Below are positions 1 to 7,167 of a DNA stretch of 29,148 nt, piece after piece. The notes beneath the pieces were generated by a model. The model did not search any database and was not told where the DNA came from. It saw only the letters and a program-made list of their open reading frames with translations. Origin of the DNA: a virus; IMG/VR virus record IMGVR_UViG_3300025086_000159, positions 1-29,148 of that record; one strand, written 5' to 3'. The translations under genes and the position numbers were made by a program. Every line of letters starts with the position of its first letter. The stretch's first letter is position 1.

Positions 1-1
1 A

Positions 2-1840
2 GACGGAAATACTATTGAATTTAGAAATGCAGGGACTGGAGCAAAAGAAGGTTCGTTAAAGTTTGATTCAACAAATGGTTTACAAGTAAAAGATGAAAAT
101 GATGCAGAAGGTAAATTAAAAAGTAAATTTATAACTGCAACTGAAACTTTAATTTCTACGGGTAATGCAGAGTTTACAGGACCACTAACTGCATCAGGTG
201 ATATTAGTGCAAGTGGTACAATTAGAACTAGTGGAAACATCTTATCTAGTGGAGCAATAACAGCAAATTCAATAGCAGCACCAGGGTTCACAGCATCCCA
301 TAGATTATTACAATTAGGCTCAGAAGTTGATACAAAACAGGAATTAATAGTTTACGGAAAGATACAACAAAAAGGTTCTGGTTTAACGATTATGTCTGGG
401 TCGATAACCGCTTCTGCTGACATTTCAATGTCTGGACCTGGTAGACAGATTATTACAGAAACAGGATCTTTCAACCATATAATCACAGATGGTGATACTA
501 TTGAATTTAGAAATAAAGGAACTGGTGCTAAAATGGGATCGTTAAAATTTGATACAAGTAACGGTTTACAAGTTAAAGCAGCAGACGATTCTTCTGGTAA
601 AACAAAAATAGGAGTTTTAGATGTAGATGATCAGTTCGTAGTTTCCGGAGATCAGGCAAGATTCGATGCACCAGTCACAGCTTCTATAATAAGTTGTAGT
701 ACAGAAGCAACAATGGGTGCTATGTCTGTAAGAGGAGCACTTGAAAGTTTTAATACTATAGAATCTTCAAAATTTATTACATCTCAACAAGGTCTAAGAG
801 CACCGGGCTTTACTGCATCAGCAAAATTATTGCAATTAGGAGCAGCAGATAATGAAAGACAAGAATTAATTGTTTTTGGTAAATTGCAAATAAAAGGATC
901 TGATATTACTATGATGTCCGGTTCTATTACGGCATCTTCTGATATAAGTACAAGCGCTGGTGTAGTAGCTTTATCTGGTTCATTCGGAACTGGAACAACT
1001 ACAATCACCGATAGAATACAAACATCTGGTGATATACAATCCTCTGGGGAAATTACTGGAACTGTTGTAAATGGTACAAAGGGTGTATTCTCTGATGACA
1101 TGGTTGTTGCAAATAGAATACAAACGAACCTAGAATTCAGAGCTCCAGGCTTTACTGCATCAAATAAATTATTACAACTGGGAGCACCAGACAATGAAAG
1201 ACAAGAATTAATCATTCATGGTATAATTAGACAAAAGGGTTCTGAACTTACAATAATGTCAGGATCTATTACAGCTTCTGGTGATATAAGCTCAAGTGCA
1301 ACAATTGCAGGATTAACAGGTTCGTTCGGAACTGGTACTACAACGATAACAGATTACATACATACAACCGGAACTGTATCTGGTAGTGGTATTCTAACTT
1401 CTGGAAATGTAACAGCATTAGGAGGCATTGCAACCGATGGAGAAGTAGAAGCAGTTACAGTGTCAGCTGGTTCTGGAGGAGTTAGTTCAAAGGGTACAAT
1501 TACTACTCAAGGTCTAATAAACGCAGGTACTGGTTTAAGAGCTCCCGGCTTTACAGCTTCACATAAACTATTACAAATAGGTTCAGCGGTAGATACAAAA
1601 CAAGAATTAATTGTTCACGGAAAATTACAAGTAAGAGGTTCAGACTTTACAATTATGTCTGGGTCAATAACAGCTTCAGGTGATATTTCTGCATCGGGTA
1701 ACGTAATGGCTGGTGGAGGAGGAACAGGATCCTTTGATCATATAATAACTTCACAAAATACTATTGAATTTAGAAACCCTGGAACTAAATCACCAGTTGG
1801 GTTTGTAAGCTTTGATGCAACAAATGGTATGCAACCAATG
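2..1840 (+). repeat. Three dispersed TIEFRN units in the fibre gene
   Basis: About 30 codons each at 2-91, 488-577 and 1751-1840. The first two are nearly identical (TIEFRN, GTGAK, GSLKFD, NGLQVK). The third has diverged (TIEFRNPGTKSPVGF, then SFDATNGMQ) and passes into the C-terminal region. The second and third copies are each preceded by a TGSF(N/D)HIIT segment; the equivalent of the first lies off the window. The units interleave with the 50-codon repeats, so the gene grew by combining modules. Confidence 0.85.
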
Positions 1841-2407
1841 GATGCTTCAAGAGCAAATCTTCCAAGATTAGCAGATAAATTTGCAACAGCAAGAACAATA
1901 GATGGTGTAAGCTTTGACGGATCTGCAAATATAACTACTAATCAGTATATGGGTACAACCCAATTTCAAAAGGTTTTAATGAATGAATTCAATTATCAAA
2001 CTAACGATTATGTAAGTTTATTAATTGGACCTAAATTCATATATCTAACAAATCTTAATGAAGAAAAAGCAACTACTATTTATGCTACTGTTCAAATACC
2101 AATTGGAAGAACCTTAACAGCAGTAGCTCCTTTTGGTTCAACTGCTCCAGCTAACTCTGTTGCTAAAAATTATGTAACCTTAAGAGGGATTAATATTGAT
2201 GGAACTTATAACTCAGACCCAATAACGTTTATTAGAAAATTGAAAACCGTTGTTCCTGAGCTTACTTTGCTAGGCATGGAATATCCAGTAGATGCAACAA
2301 CGGCTAAAAAACCAAAGCATGAATCCACTAGAAATAATTATTTGATGATAGGAGTAGTATTACAACCAGGAGCTAACTTTAGAGGATTGGTACTAACTTA
2401 CTCTTAA
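2..2407 (+). CDS. Tail-fibre-like repetitive structural protein (5' partial)
   Basis: The reading frame is open from the first bases of the window, so the gene begins upstream. The internal ATG at 392 is only the first methionine inside the window and lies in the middle of a repeat. At least 801 residues are visible. The protein is built from recurring Gly/Ser/Thr-rich modules: four copies of a 50-residue unit beginning APGFTAS and ending near SITAS-DIS, three copies of a TIEFRN unit, and two near-identical GSFGTGTTTITD units. Around nt 1870-1935 it carries FATARTIDGVSFDGSANIT, a sequence style common where phage tail-fibre shafts meet their C-terminal domain. The last roughly 150 residues are non-repetitive and may be the distal tip. 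The likely role is a trimeric fibre or baseplate-attached appendage contacting the host surface, inferred from architecture. No specific T4 fibre gene is assigned. The gene ends 20 nt before the next, with no terminator seen. Confidence 0.75.
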   Translation, partial: DGNTIEFRNAGTGAKEGSLKFDSTNGLQVKDENDAEGKLKSKFITATETLISTGNAEFTGPLTASGDISASGTIRTSGNILSSGAITANSIAAPGFTASHRLLQLGSEVDTKQELIVYGKIQQKGSGLTIMSGSITASADISMSGPGRQIITETGSFNHIITDGDTIEFRNKGTGAKMGSLKFDTSNGLQVKAADDSSGKTKIGVLDVDDQFVVSGDQARFDAPVTASIISCSTEATMGAMSVRGALESFNTIESSKFITSQQGLRAPGFTASAKLLQLGAADNERQELIVFGKLQIKGSDITMMSGSITASSDISTSAGVVALSGSFGTGTTTITDRIQTSGDIQSSGEITGTVVNGTKGVFSDDMVVANRIQTNLEFRAPGFTASNKLLQLGAPDNERQELIIHGIIRQKGSELTIMSGSITASGDISSSATIAGLTGSFGTGTTTITDYIHTTGTVSGSGILTSGNVTALGGIATDGEVEAVTVSAGSGGVSSKGTITTQGLINAGTGLRAPGFTASHKLLQIGSAVDTKQELIVHGKLQVRGSDFTIMSGSITASGDISASGNVMAGGGGTGSFDHIITSQNTIEFRNPGTKSPVGFVSFDATNGMQPMDASRANLPRLADKFATARTIDGVSFDGSANITTNQYMGTTQFQKVLMNEFNYQTNDYVSLLIGPKFIYLTNLNEEKATTIYATVQIPIGRTLTAVAPFGSTAPANSVAKNYVTLRGINIDGTYNSDPITFIRKLKTVVPELTLLGMEYPVDATTAKKPKHESTRNNYLMIGVVLQPGANFRGLVLTYS
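278..1690 (+). repeat. Four 150-nt coding repeats in the fibre gene
   Basis: In-frame units of exactly 50 codons lie at 278-427, 800-949, 1142-1291 and 1541-1690. Each encodes APGFTAS, then a KLLQLG-type segment, QELI, a KGS/RGS segment and MSGSITAS followed by DIS. They are separated by variable spacers of 192 to 372 nt. The protein is far better conserved than the DNA at third positions, which suggests old duplications held by selection on a repeated fold. Confidence 0.9.
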
Positions 2408-2412
2408 TAGAC

Positions 2413-2423
2413 TGATATTTATA
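2413..2423 (+). promoter_or_regulatory. Putative late-promoter motif TGATATTTATA
   Basis: Exact copy of an 11-nt motif that recurs upstream of gene blocks in this window. It ends only 4 nt before the ATG at 2428. If it is a -10-type element, the transcript would begin at or next to the start codon, giving a leaderless or nearly leaderless mRNA. No Shine-Dalgarno sequence is seen here, which agrees with that reading. Confidence 0.55.
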
Positions 2424-2427
2424 CTAT

Positions 2428-3132
2428 ATGATAAAATTAAAAGACATAATAACAGAAGGAGTCTATGATCCAGGAATATTCAAAGCAGTATTTACTGCAG
2501 GTGGTCCTGGTAGTGGAAAGTCTTATACTGCTTCAACATTGTTTGGCATGCCTGAAAAAATGCCCTATGTTTCTGCAAAAGGATTAAAGGGTGTAAATTC
2601 AGATTCGGCATTTGAAACTTATTTAGATAAAGCCGGTTTATCTCAAGATATAAAATCCTTGAATGCAGACGAATATGCAAAAGCAATGGAATTAAGAAAT
2701 CAAGCAAAACGTGTAACTGTAAAAAGAATGCACAGTTATATAAATGGAAAACTTGGTATGTTAATAGATGGAACGGGAAAAAATTATGATAAAATTGCAA
2801 ATATGAAAAAGCAATTGCAATTACACGGTTACGATTGTTATATGATATTTGTAAATACTACTTTAGAAGTAGCAATAGAAAGAAATGATAAAAGACCAAG
2901 AAAAGTTCCTTTAGATATATTGAAAAAATCTTGGAAAGATGTACAAAACAATTTAGGCAGATTCCAAACGCTATTTGGTGCAAGTCAAATATTAATAGTT
3001 GACAATTCAACTTACAAAGAGTTTTCATCAGTGGTTAAAAAAGCAGCTTCAAGTTTTGTAAACAAACCTATCAAAAATCACATTGCTAAAAAATGGATAA
3101 AAAAAGAATTAGAACTAAAGAAGAAAATATGA
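2428..3132 (+). CDS. P-loop kinase-like protein (zeta-toxin/AAA_33-like), copy 1
   Basis: A 234-residue protein with a Walker A motif GGPGSGKS at residues 25-32, an IDGTG segment in the middle, a DCYMIF strand followed by T-LE-A-ER, and Arg/Lys-rich lid-like sequence. This order suits small P-loop kinases of the zeta-toxin / AAA_33 type. The substrate cannot be read from the sequence. The N-terminus MIKLKDIITE resembles the short capsid-targeting peptides that T4 gp21 removes after (I/L)-x-E, so the protein may be packaged in the head and delivered with the DNA; this is inference. A paralogue follows at once, sharing the P-loop, the IDGTG and DCYMIF segments and the C-terminal AKKW-K motif. 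The start is the first ATG, 4 nt after a TGATATTTATA element, without a ribosome binding site. The stop overlaps the next start as ATGA. Confidence 0.7.
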   Translation: MIKLKDIITEGVYDPGIFKAVFTAGGPGSGKSYTASTLFGMPEKMPYVSAKGLKGVNSDSAFETYLDKAGLSQDIKSLNADEYAKAMELRNQAKRVTVKRMHSYINGKLGMLIDGTGKNYDKIANMKKQLQLHGYDCYMIFVNTTLEVAIERNDKRPRKVPLDILKKSWKDVQNNLGRFQTLFGASQILIVDNSTYKEFSSVVKKAASSFVNKPIKNHIAKKWIKKELELKKKI

Positions 3133-4298
3133 ATTTAGGTCAATGGCTAGCAGATAATATATTAGAAGATGAAATAGTAGATTTCGTTTCAACTGGTAAA
3201 GTTAATTCTTTACTAGAAGTAAATTCTATAGGTTCTGCTGAAGTAGATGATGGGCCAACAACTTTTTACAAGTCATATAAAGAATATGAAAAATTTACAA
3301 AAGCTCAAGCTGAAAAGATGGGAATGAAAGTTATAAATTTTGTAATTGGTGAAAACCCATTAGATACTAGTTATACAAATTCTAATATGCCAACATATTT
3401 TCCAGCTGGTATACCGGGAGAATCAACTCCAGCAGGTGGTAAAGATTACAAATTTACTAAAGCGTATTCTTTATGGAGAAAGCGTATAAAGGACATAGCA
3501 TTATTGGTTGGCTTTGAATTTTTAGATCACTTAGAGAAAAAAGAAATACCTTCGAAAACTCCAAGTAACGATAAGATAGATGAACCAGTAAAACCTTCAA
3601 GCAATCCTCTAACAGAGGCTGTAAAGAACGAGCATGCATTCAAAGCTATATTCTTAGCTGGAGGTCCAGGATCTGGTAAATCAACAGTAATAAATAAATT
3701 ATTTGGAATACCACCAAAGAATAAAGTACAATCGGGCCTAACTACAGCAGGGTTAAAGATAGTAAATTCAGATTCAGCTTATGAATATCTAAAAGCAAAA
3801 AATAAAATACCTCCATCGGAAAACGATATGACTGATGCTCAAAGATCAATGGGCGGCAAGCTAATGGCTAAGTCTGTAAAGATTGCAAAGAAACAATTGG
3901 AAAATTATTTAGATGGAAAGCTTGGTATTATAATAGATGGAACTGGAGCTTCGTCAAATGCTCTTGGAAAAAAGAAAGCAAGAATAGAAGATTTAGGATA
4001 CGATTGTTATATGATATTTGTATCTACTTCTTTAGAAACTGCTTTAGAAAGAAATAGAAATAGAAAAGAAAGAACATTGCTAGATAAGGTAGTTGAAAGA
4101 TCTTGGCAAGCGGTTATGGATAATTTGAAAACTTATAAATCTATGTTTGGTTCAAATTTTGCAGAAGTATCAACAGAAGGAAAGGAATCAGACAAATTAC
4201 CACCTGGAGTTAAATCTGGTATAAATAAGTTTTTAAGAAAACCTCCAAAAAATAAAGTAGCTAAAAAATGGCTTAAACATGCAAGGGAGTTGTTATAA
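3129..4298 (+). CDS. P-loop kinase-like protein, copy 2, with extra N-terminal domain
   Basis: A 389-residue paralogue of the preceding gene. Residues 1-160 form an extra domain of unknown function ending in a Pro/Lys-rich linker. The kinase-like part follows: LTE at 161-163, Walker A GGPGSGKS at 178-185, IIDGTG, GYDCYMIF and a C-terminal AKKWLK. Its spacing matches copy 1 from the (I/L)TE tripeptide onward, so the two arose by tandem duplication plus domain gain or loss. I chose ATG 3129 because it overlaps the upstream stop as ATGA, the usual coupling geometry here. An in-frame ATG at 3093 would add 12 Lys/Arg-rich residues overlapping the upstream gene and is less likely. The next gene starts on the last base of its stop codon. 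The role is unknown; a nucleotide, nucleic-acid or toxin-like kinase is possible. Confidence 0.7.
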   Translation: MNLGQWLADNILEDEIVDFVSTGKVNSLLEVNSIGSAEVDDGPTTFYKSYKEYEKFTKAQAEKMGMKVINFVIGENPLDTSYTNSNMPTYFPAGIPGESTPAGGKDYKFTKAYSLWRKRIKDIALLVGFEFLDHLEKKEIPSKTPSNDKIDEPVKPSSNPLTEAVKNEHAFKAIFLAGGPGSGKSTVINKLFGIPPKNKVQSGLTTAGLKIVNSDSAYEYLKAKNKIPPSENDMTDAQRSMGGKLMAKSVKIAKKQLENYLDGKLGIIIDGTGASSNALGKKKARIEDLGYDCYMIFVSTSLETALERNRNRKERTLLDKVVERSWQAVMDNLKTYKSMFGSNFAEVSTEGKESDKLPPGVKSGINKFLRKPPKNKVAKKWLKHARELL

Positions 4299-4873
4299 TG
4301 AGAAAAGCAATAGATGATGCAAAAGTTCAGAGAATGAGAAATTTAGTATCTGGGAACTATACATCTAAAACTAAAATAAGAAGTGGATATACGAAAAAAA
4401 GAATCGTAAGAAAAGAAGGTGATGTTTGGGAAGAGAACAAAAAAACTTGGACTATAAAAAACGGAATTAAACAGACAATAAATAAACTTGATAAGATAAG
4501 AGTAGAAAGTACAGTTCCTTTATGTTGTCCTAAATGCAATAAGAGAATGAAGCACGAAGCTGATAAATTTGCATATAGTCACTTTAAGTTTTGCATGAAT
4601 TGCTTATCCGAATTTGAAACTTCTATAAAAATGAAAGGAAGAGACAATTGGTTTAAGTATAAGAAAGGAGTACAAGATGCTAATTTCCAATCTTGGTTAA
4701 AAGAAGTTTCTGGTGAATATGAAGATTTTCTAAAGCATAGAACTTCTAAGTCTATGATTAGTGAAGCTGGAGATATAGAAGATTGGGGATCTGGTCAAAG
4801 TGAAAAGCAATTAAGAGAAAAGTTTGATAAAGAAATTAAAGAAATAATGGAAAGAAGAAATGGCAATAAGTAA
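4298..4873 (+). CDS. Zinc-ribbon protein of unknown function
   Basis: A 191-residue basic protein. A central zinc ribbon has paired CPKC and CMNC knuckles about 23 residues apart, preceded by a WTIKNGIKQT segment. The C-terminal third is acidic and helical and contains MISEAGDIEDWG. From memory, proteins of this shape occur near terminase genes in marine T4-like phages without an assigned function; I cannot verify that here. The start codon shares its A with the upstream stop (TAATG) and has a GGGAG ribosome binding site inside the previous gene. The last 14 nt overlap the next gene. Its place just before holin and terminase leaves a DNA-binding or packaging role open. It is not a recognisable small terminase. 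Confidence 0.65.
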   Translation: MRKAIDDAKVQRMRNLVSGNYTSKTKIRSGYTKKRIVRKEGDVWEENKKTWTIKNGIKQTINKLDKIRVESTVPLCCPKCNKRMKHEADKFAYSHFKFCMNCLSEFETSIKMKGRDNWFKYKKGVQDANFQSWLKEVSGEYEDFLKHRTSKSMISEAGDIEDWGSGQSEKQLREKFDKEIKEIMERRNGNK

Positions 4874-5171
4874 AAAACAAATTAAGGAAATCTTAAAAGA
4901 AGAATTAATTAGAATTAAAGAAGCTTCAATAACTAGAGGTTTTCAAAAAGCTATAGAAGCTTACCAGGATGTGCAATTAAAACAGCAACAATTAAGAAAA
5001 GCTTTTGTCGCTGAAAAGAATCCAAAAACAAAAGAAAGGCTAAAACAACAATTAATAAAAATGCACAAGGTTGTTCAAAAAGCTGAATCTGAATTTCAAA
5101 GAGTTCTAAGAGACGAACCAGTAGATTTAGATGAAAAAGTTGTTTGGGTAGGAAAACGTAAAAATAAATAA
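4860..5171 (+). CDS. Small charged coiled-coil protein, unknown
   Basis: A 103-residue, Lys/Glu/Gln-rich protein predicted by eye to be almost wholly helical, with heptad-like spacing through residues 35-85. The N-terminus, ISKKQIKEILKEEL, holds several (I/L)-K-E tripeptides, matching the cleavage consensus of T4-type prohead proteases, and resembles the N-terminus of the 11803 gene product. It overlaps the upstream gene by 14 nt and is followed 14 nt later by the holin-like gene. It occupies roughly the place where T4 has the small terminase gp16, which is also a helical oligomer, but there is no sequence support for that. It could equally be an internal core protein. Confidence 0.55.
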   Translation: MAISKKQIKEILKEELIRIKEASITRGFQKAIEAYQDVQLKQQQLRKAFVAEKNPKTKERLKQQLIKMHKVVQKAESEFQRVLRDEPVDLDEKVVWVGKRKNK

Positions 5172-5185
5172 AAGGAGAAAAAGTT

Positions 5186-5581
5186 ATGGGACTAGGATTA
5201 GGAAAATTATTTTCAGGTGGCGCCGGAGAACTGGTAGAATCAGTTGGTGGTGTACTTGATAATCTTACAACTTCAAAAGAAGAAAAGCTAGAAGCAAAGC
5301 GTAAAATGAAACAATTAATTTCAGATTACGAAACTAAAATGGAAGAAAATATTACAAACCGTTGGACAGCAGATATGAATTCTGATTCTTGGTTAAGTAA
5401 AAACGTTAGACCATTAGTATTAATATTTTTAGTAGTATGCACAATGCTATTAATATTTATAGATGCAGGTGCAATTAAATTTACAGTAGAAGAAAAATGG
5501 ACCGATCTTTTACAACTAGTATTGATTACTGTAATCGGTGCTTATTTTGGTGGTCGTTCATTCGAAAAACGTAAAAAATAA
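5186..5581 (+). CDS. Holin-like membrane protein (GTA/3TM holin type)
   Basis: A 131-residue protein. The N-terminal half is amphipathic and charged (residues 1-65). It is followed by SDSWLSKNVRPLVLIF, the signature-like entry into a first membrane helix (about 75-92). An acidic turn and a second helix (about 106-122) come next, and the end is basic (GGRSFEKRKK). This pattern fits the GTA_holin_3TM group, in which a W---RP motif precedes the first helix. The expected role is timed permeabilisation of the inner membrane at lysis. A strong AAAGGAG ribosome binding site lies before the ATG. No endolysin gene is adjacent, unlike many lysis cassettes. Its place directly ahead of large terminase suggests late co-expression. 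A membrane role in head assembly cannot be excluded. Confidence 0.7.
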   Translation: MGLGLGKLFSGGAGELVESVGGVLDNLTTSKEEKLEAKRKMKQLISDYETKMEENITNRWTADMNSDSWLSKNVRPLVLIFLVVCTMLLIFIDAGAIKFTVEEKWTDLLQLVLITVIGAYFGGRSFEKRKK

Positions 5582-5583
5582 TT

Positions 5584-7152
5584 ATGGCACAAAATCTAAA
5601 ACAAATAATAGCTTCCGAGTATAAAAAGTGCGCTTCTGATCCAATGCACTTTATGAGAAAGTATGGGTATATACAACATCCAACTAGAGGAAAAATATTA
5701 TTTGATTTATACCCGTTTCAAGAAAAATCTTTAGATCAAATTTCTAAACATGATTATAGTATTATATTAAAATCTAGGCAACTTGGTATATCAACATTAA
5801 CTGCTGGATATGCACTATGGTGTATGTTATTTAATGAAGACTTTAACGTTTTAGTAATTGCAACAAAACAAGACGTAGCAAAGAACCTTGTAACAAAAGT
5901 TAGAGTTATGCATCAATATTTACCATCATGGTTAAAAGGTAAAGTTTCAGAAGATAATAAGCTTTCATTAAGATTGCAAAATGGATCACAGATAAAAGCA
6001 ATATCTTCATCTCCAGATGCAGGTAGATCAGAAGCACTATCATTATTAGTAATGGATGAAGCTGCATTCATAGATCACATAGATGAAATATGGGCATCTT
6101 CTCAACAAACATTAGCAACTGGTGGTAAATGTATTGCTTTATCAACTCCTAATGGTATGGGTAATTGGTTTCATAAACAATGGGTAAAAGCTGAGAATGG
6201 TGAAAATGCTTTTCAAACTATAAGGCTTCACTGGACAGTACACCCAGAAAGAGATCAAGCTTGGAGAGACGATCAAAATGAATTACTAGGAGCAGCAATG
6301 GCAGCACAAGAATGTGATTGTGATTTCCTATCTTCAGGTAATTCAGTAATATCTGGTGAACTATTACAATGGTATAAAGAAAGTATGTGCCAAGATCCAT
6401 TAGAGCAAAGAGGTCCAAATGGTGAATTTTGGATATGGGAATACCCTGATTACTCTAGAGATTATATGATAGTAGCCGATGTTGCTCGTGGAGACGGTGG
6501 AGACTTTTCAACATTTCATATAATAGATGTAGAAACTGTAACACAAGTTGCAGAGTATAAAGGTCAACCTGGTACTAAAGAATTTGGTAATATGTTAGTA
6601 AATGTAGCAACTGAATACAATGAAGCTTTATTAGTTATAGAGAATGCAAACGTTGGATGGGCAGCTTTACAACCTGCAATAGATAGAGGCTATAGAAATT
6701 TATATTATACATATAAACATGAAGGAGTATCAGATCCAGCAACACAATTAACAAAAGGTTATGATATGAAAGACCGGTCACAAATGACTCCTGGGTTTAC
6801 AACATCATCTAGGACAAGACCGCTTTTGGTATCAAAACTTGATATTTATTTTAGAGAGAAGTCCTGTACTGTGAAGTCAAAAAGACTAGTAGATGAACTA
6901 ACTGTTTTTGTATGGAATGGTAATAGGCCAGAAGCACAAAGAGGCTATAACGATGACCTTGTAATGGCTTTTGCAATTTCTTTATTTGTTAGAGATCATG
7001 CATTGAAACTAAGAAATGAAGGAATAGAGTTAAATAGATTGGCACTAAATAACTTTAATAGAACTAGTGGCATATATAATAATACTCCTCAACAGAGCGA
7101 ATGGACAATGAACAATGGTCGCGAAGAAGAGGACTTAACTTGGCTTTTATAA
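5584..7152 (+). CDS. 17: Large terminase subunit (T4 gp17-like)
   Basis: A 522-residue DNA-packaging motor. ATPase domain: Walker A-type SRQLGIST at residues 64-71, Walker B LLVMDEAAF with D158/E159, and the coupling motif STPNG at 187-191. Nuclease domain: three acidic clusters at D299 (MIVADVARG), E353 (VIEN) and D457/D458 (GYNDDLVMA), as in the RNase H-like gp17 nuclease. T4 gp17 is 610 residues; this one is shorter mainly at the N-terminus. It should dock on the portal encoded just downstream, translocate DNA and cut the concatemer. The start lies 2 nt after the holin stop, without a clear ribosome binding site, so translational coupling is likely. No small terminase gene is recognised beside it. 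Confidence 0.95.
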   Translation: MAQNLKQIIASEYKKCASDPMHFMRKYGYIQHPTRGKILFDLYPFQEKSLDQISKHDYSIILKSRQLGISTLTAGYALWCMLFNEDFNVLVIATKQDVAKNLVTKVRVMHQYLPSWLKGKVSEDNKLSLRLQNGSQIKAISSSPDAGRSEALSLLVMDEAAFIDHIDEIWASSQQTLATGGKCIALSTPNGMGNWFHKQWVKAENGENAFQTIRLHWTVHPERDQAWRDDQNELLGAAMAAQECDCDFLSSGNSVISGELLQWYKESMCQDPLEQRGPNGEFWIWEYPDYSRDYMIVADVARGDGGDFSTFHIIDVETVTQVAEYKGQPGTKEFGNMLVNVATEYNEALLVIENANVGWAALQPAIDRGYRNLYYTYKHEGVSDPATQLTKGYDMKDRSQMTPGFTTSSRTRPLLVSKLDIYFREKSCTVKSKRLVDELTVFVWNGNRPEAQRGYNDDLVMAFAISLFVRDHALKLRNEGIELNRLALNNFNRTSGIYNNTPQQSEWTMNNGREEEDLTWLL

Positions 7153-7167
7153 AGGGTTAGAAATAAA

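Noticed and set aside
784-1215. 143-codon ORF on the minus strand
   Set aside because: It lies wholly inside the repetitive fibre gene, mirrors its repeats and has no ribosome binding site or family resemblance.
3093-3128. Earlier ATG for the second kinase gene
   Set aside because: It would add 12 Lys/Arg-rich residues encoded within the upstream gene. ATG 3129 overlaps the stop as ATGA, the usual layout here.
6840-6850. TGATATTTATT inside the terminase gene as another promoter
   Set aside because: It is mid-gene, differs in the last base, and has no start codon or gene boundary nearby.
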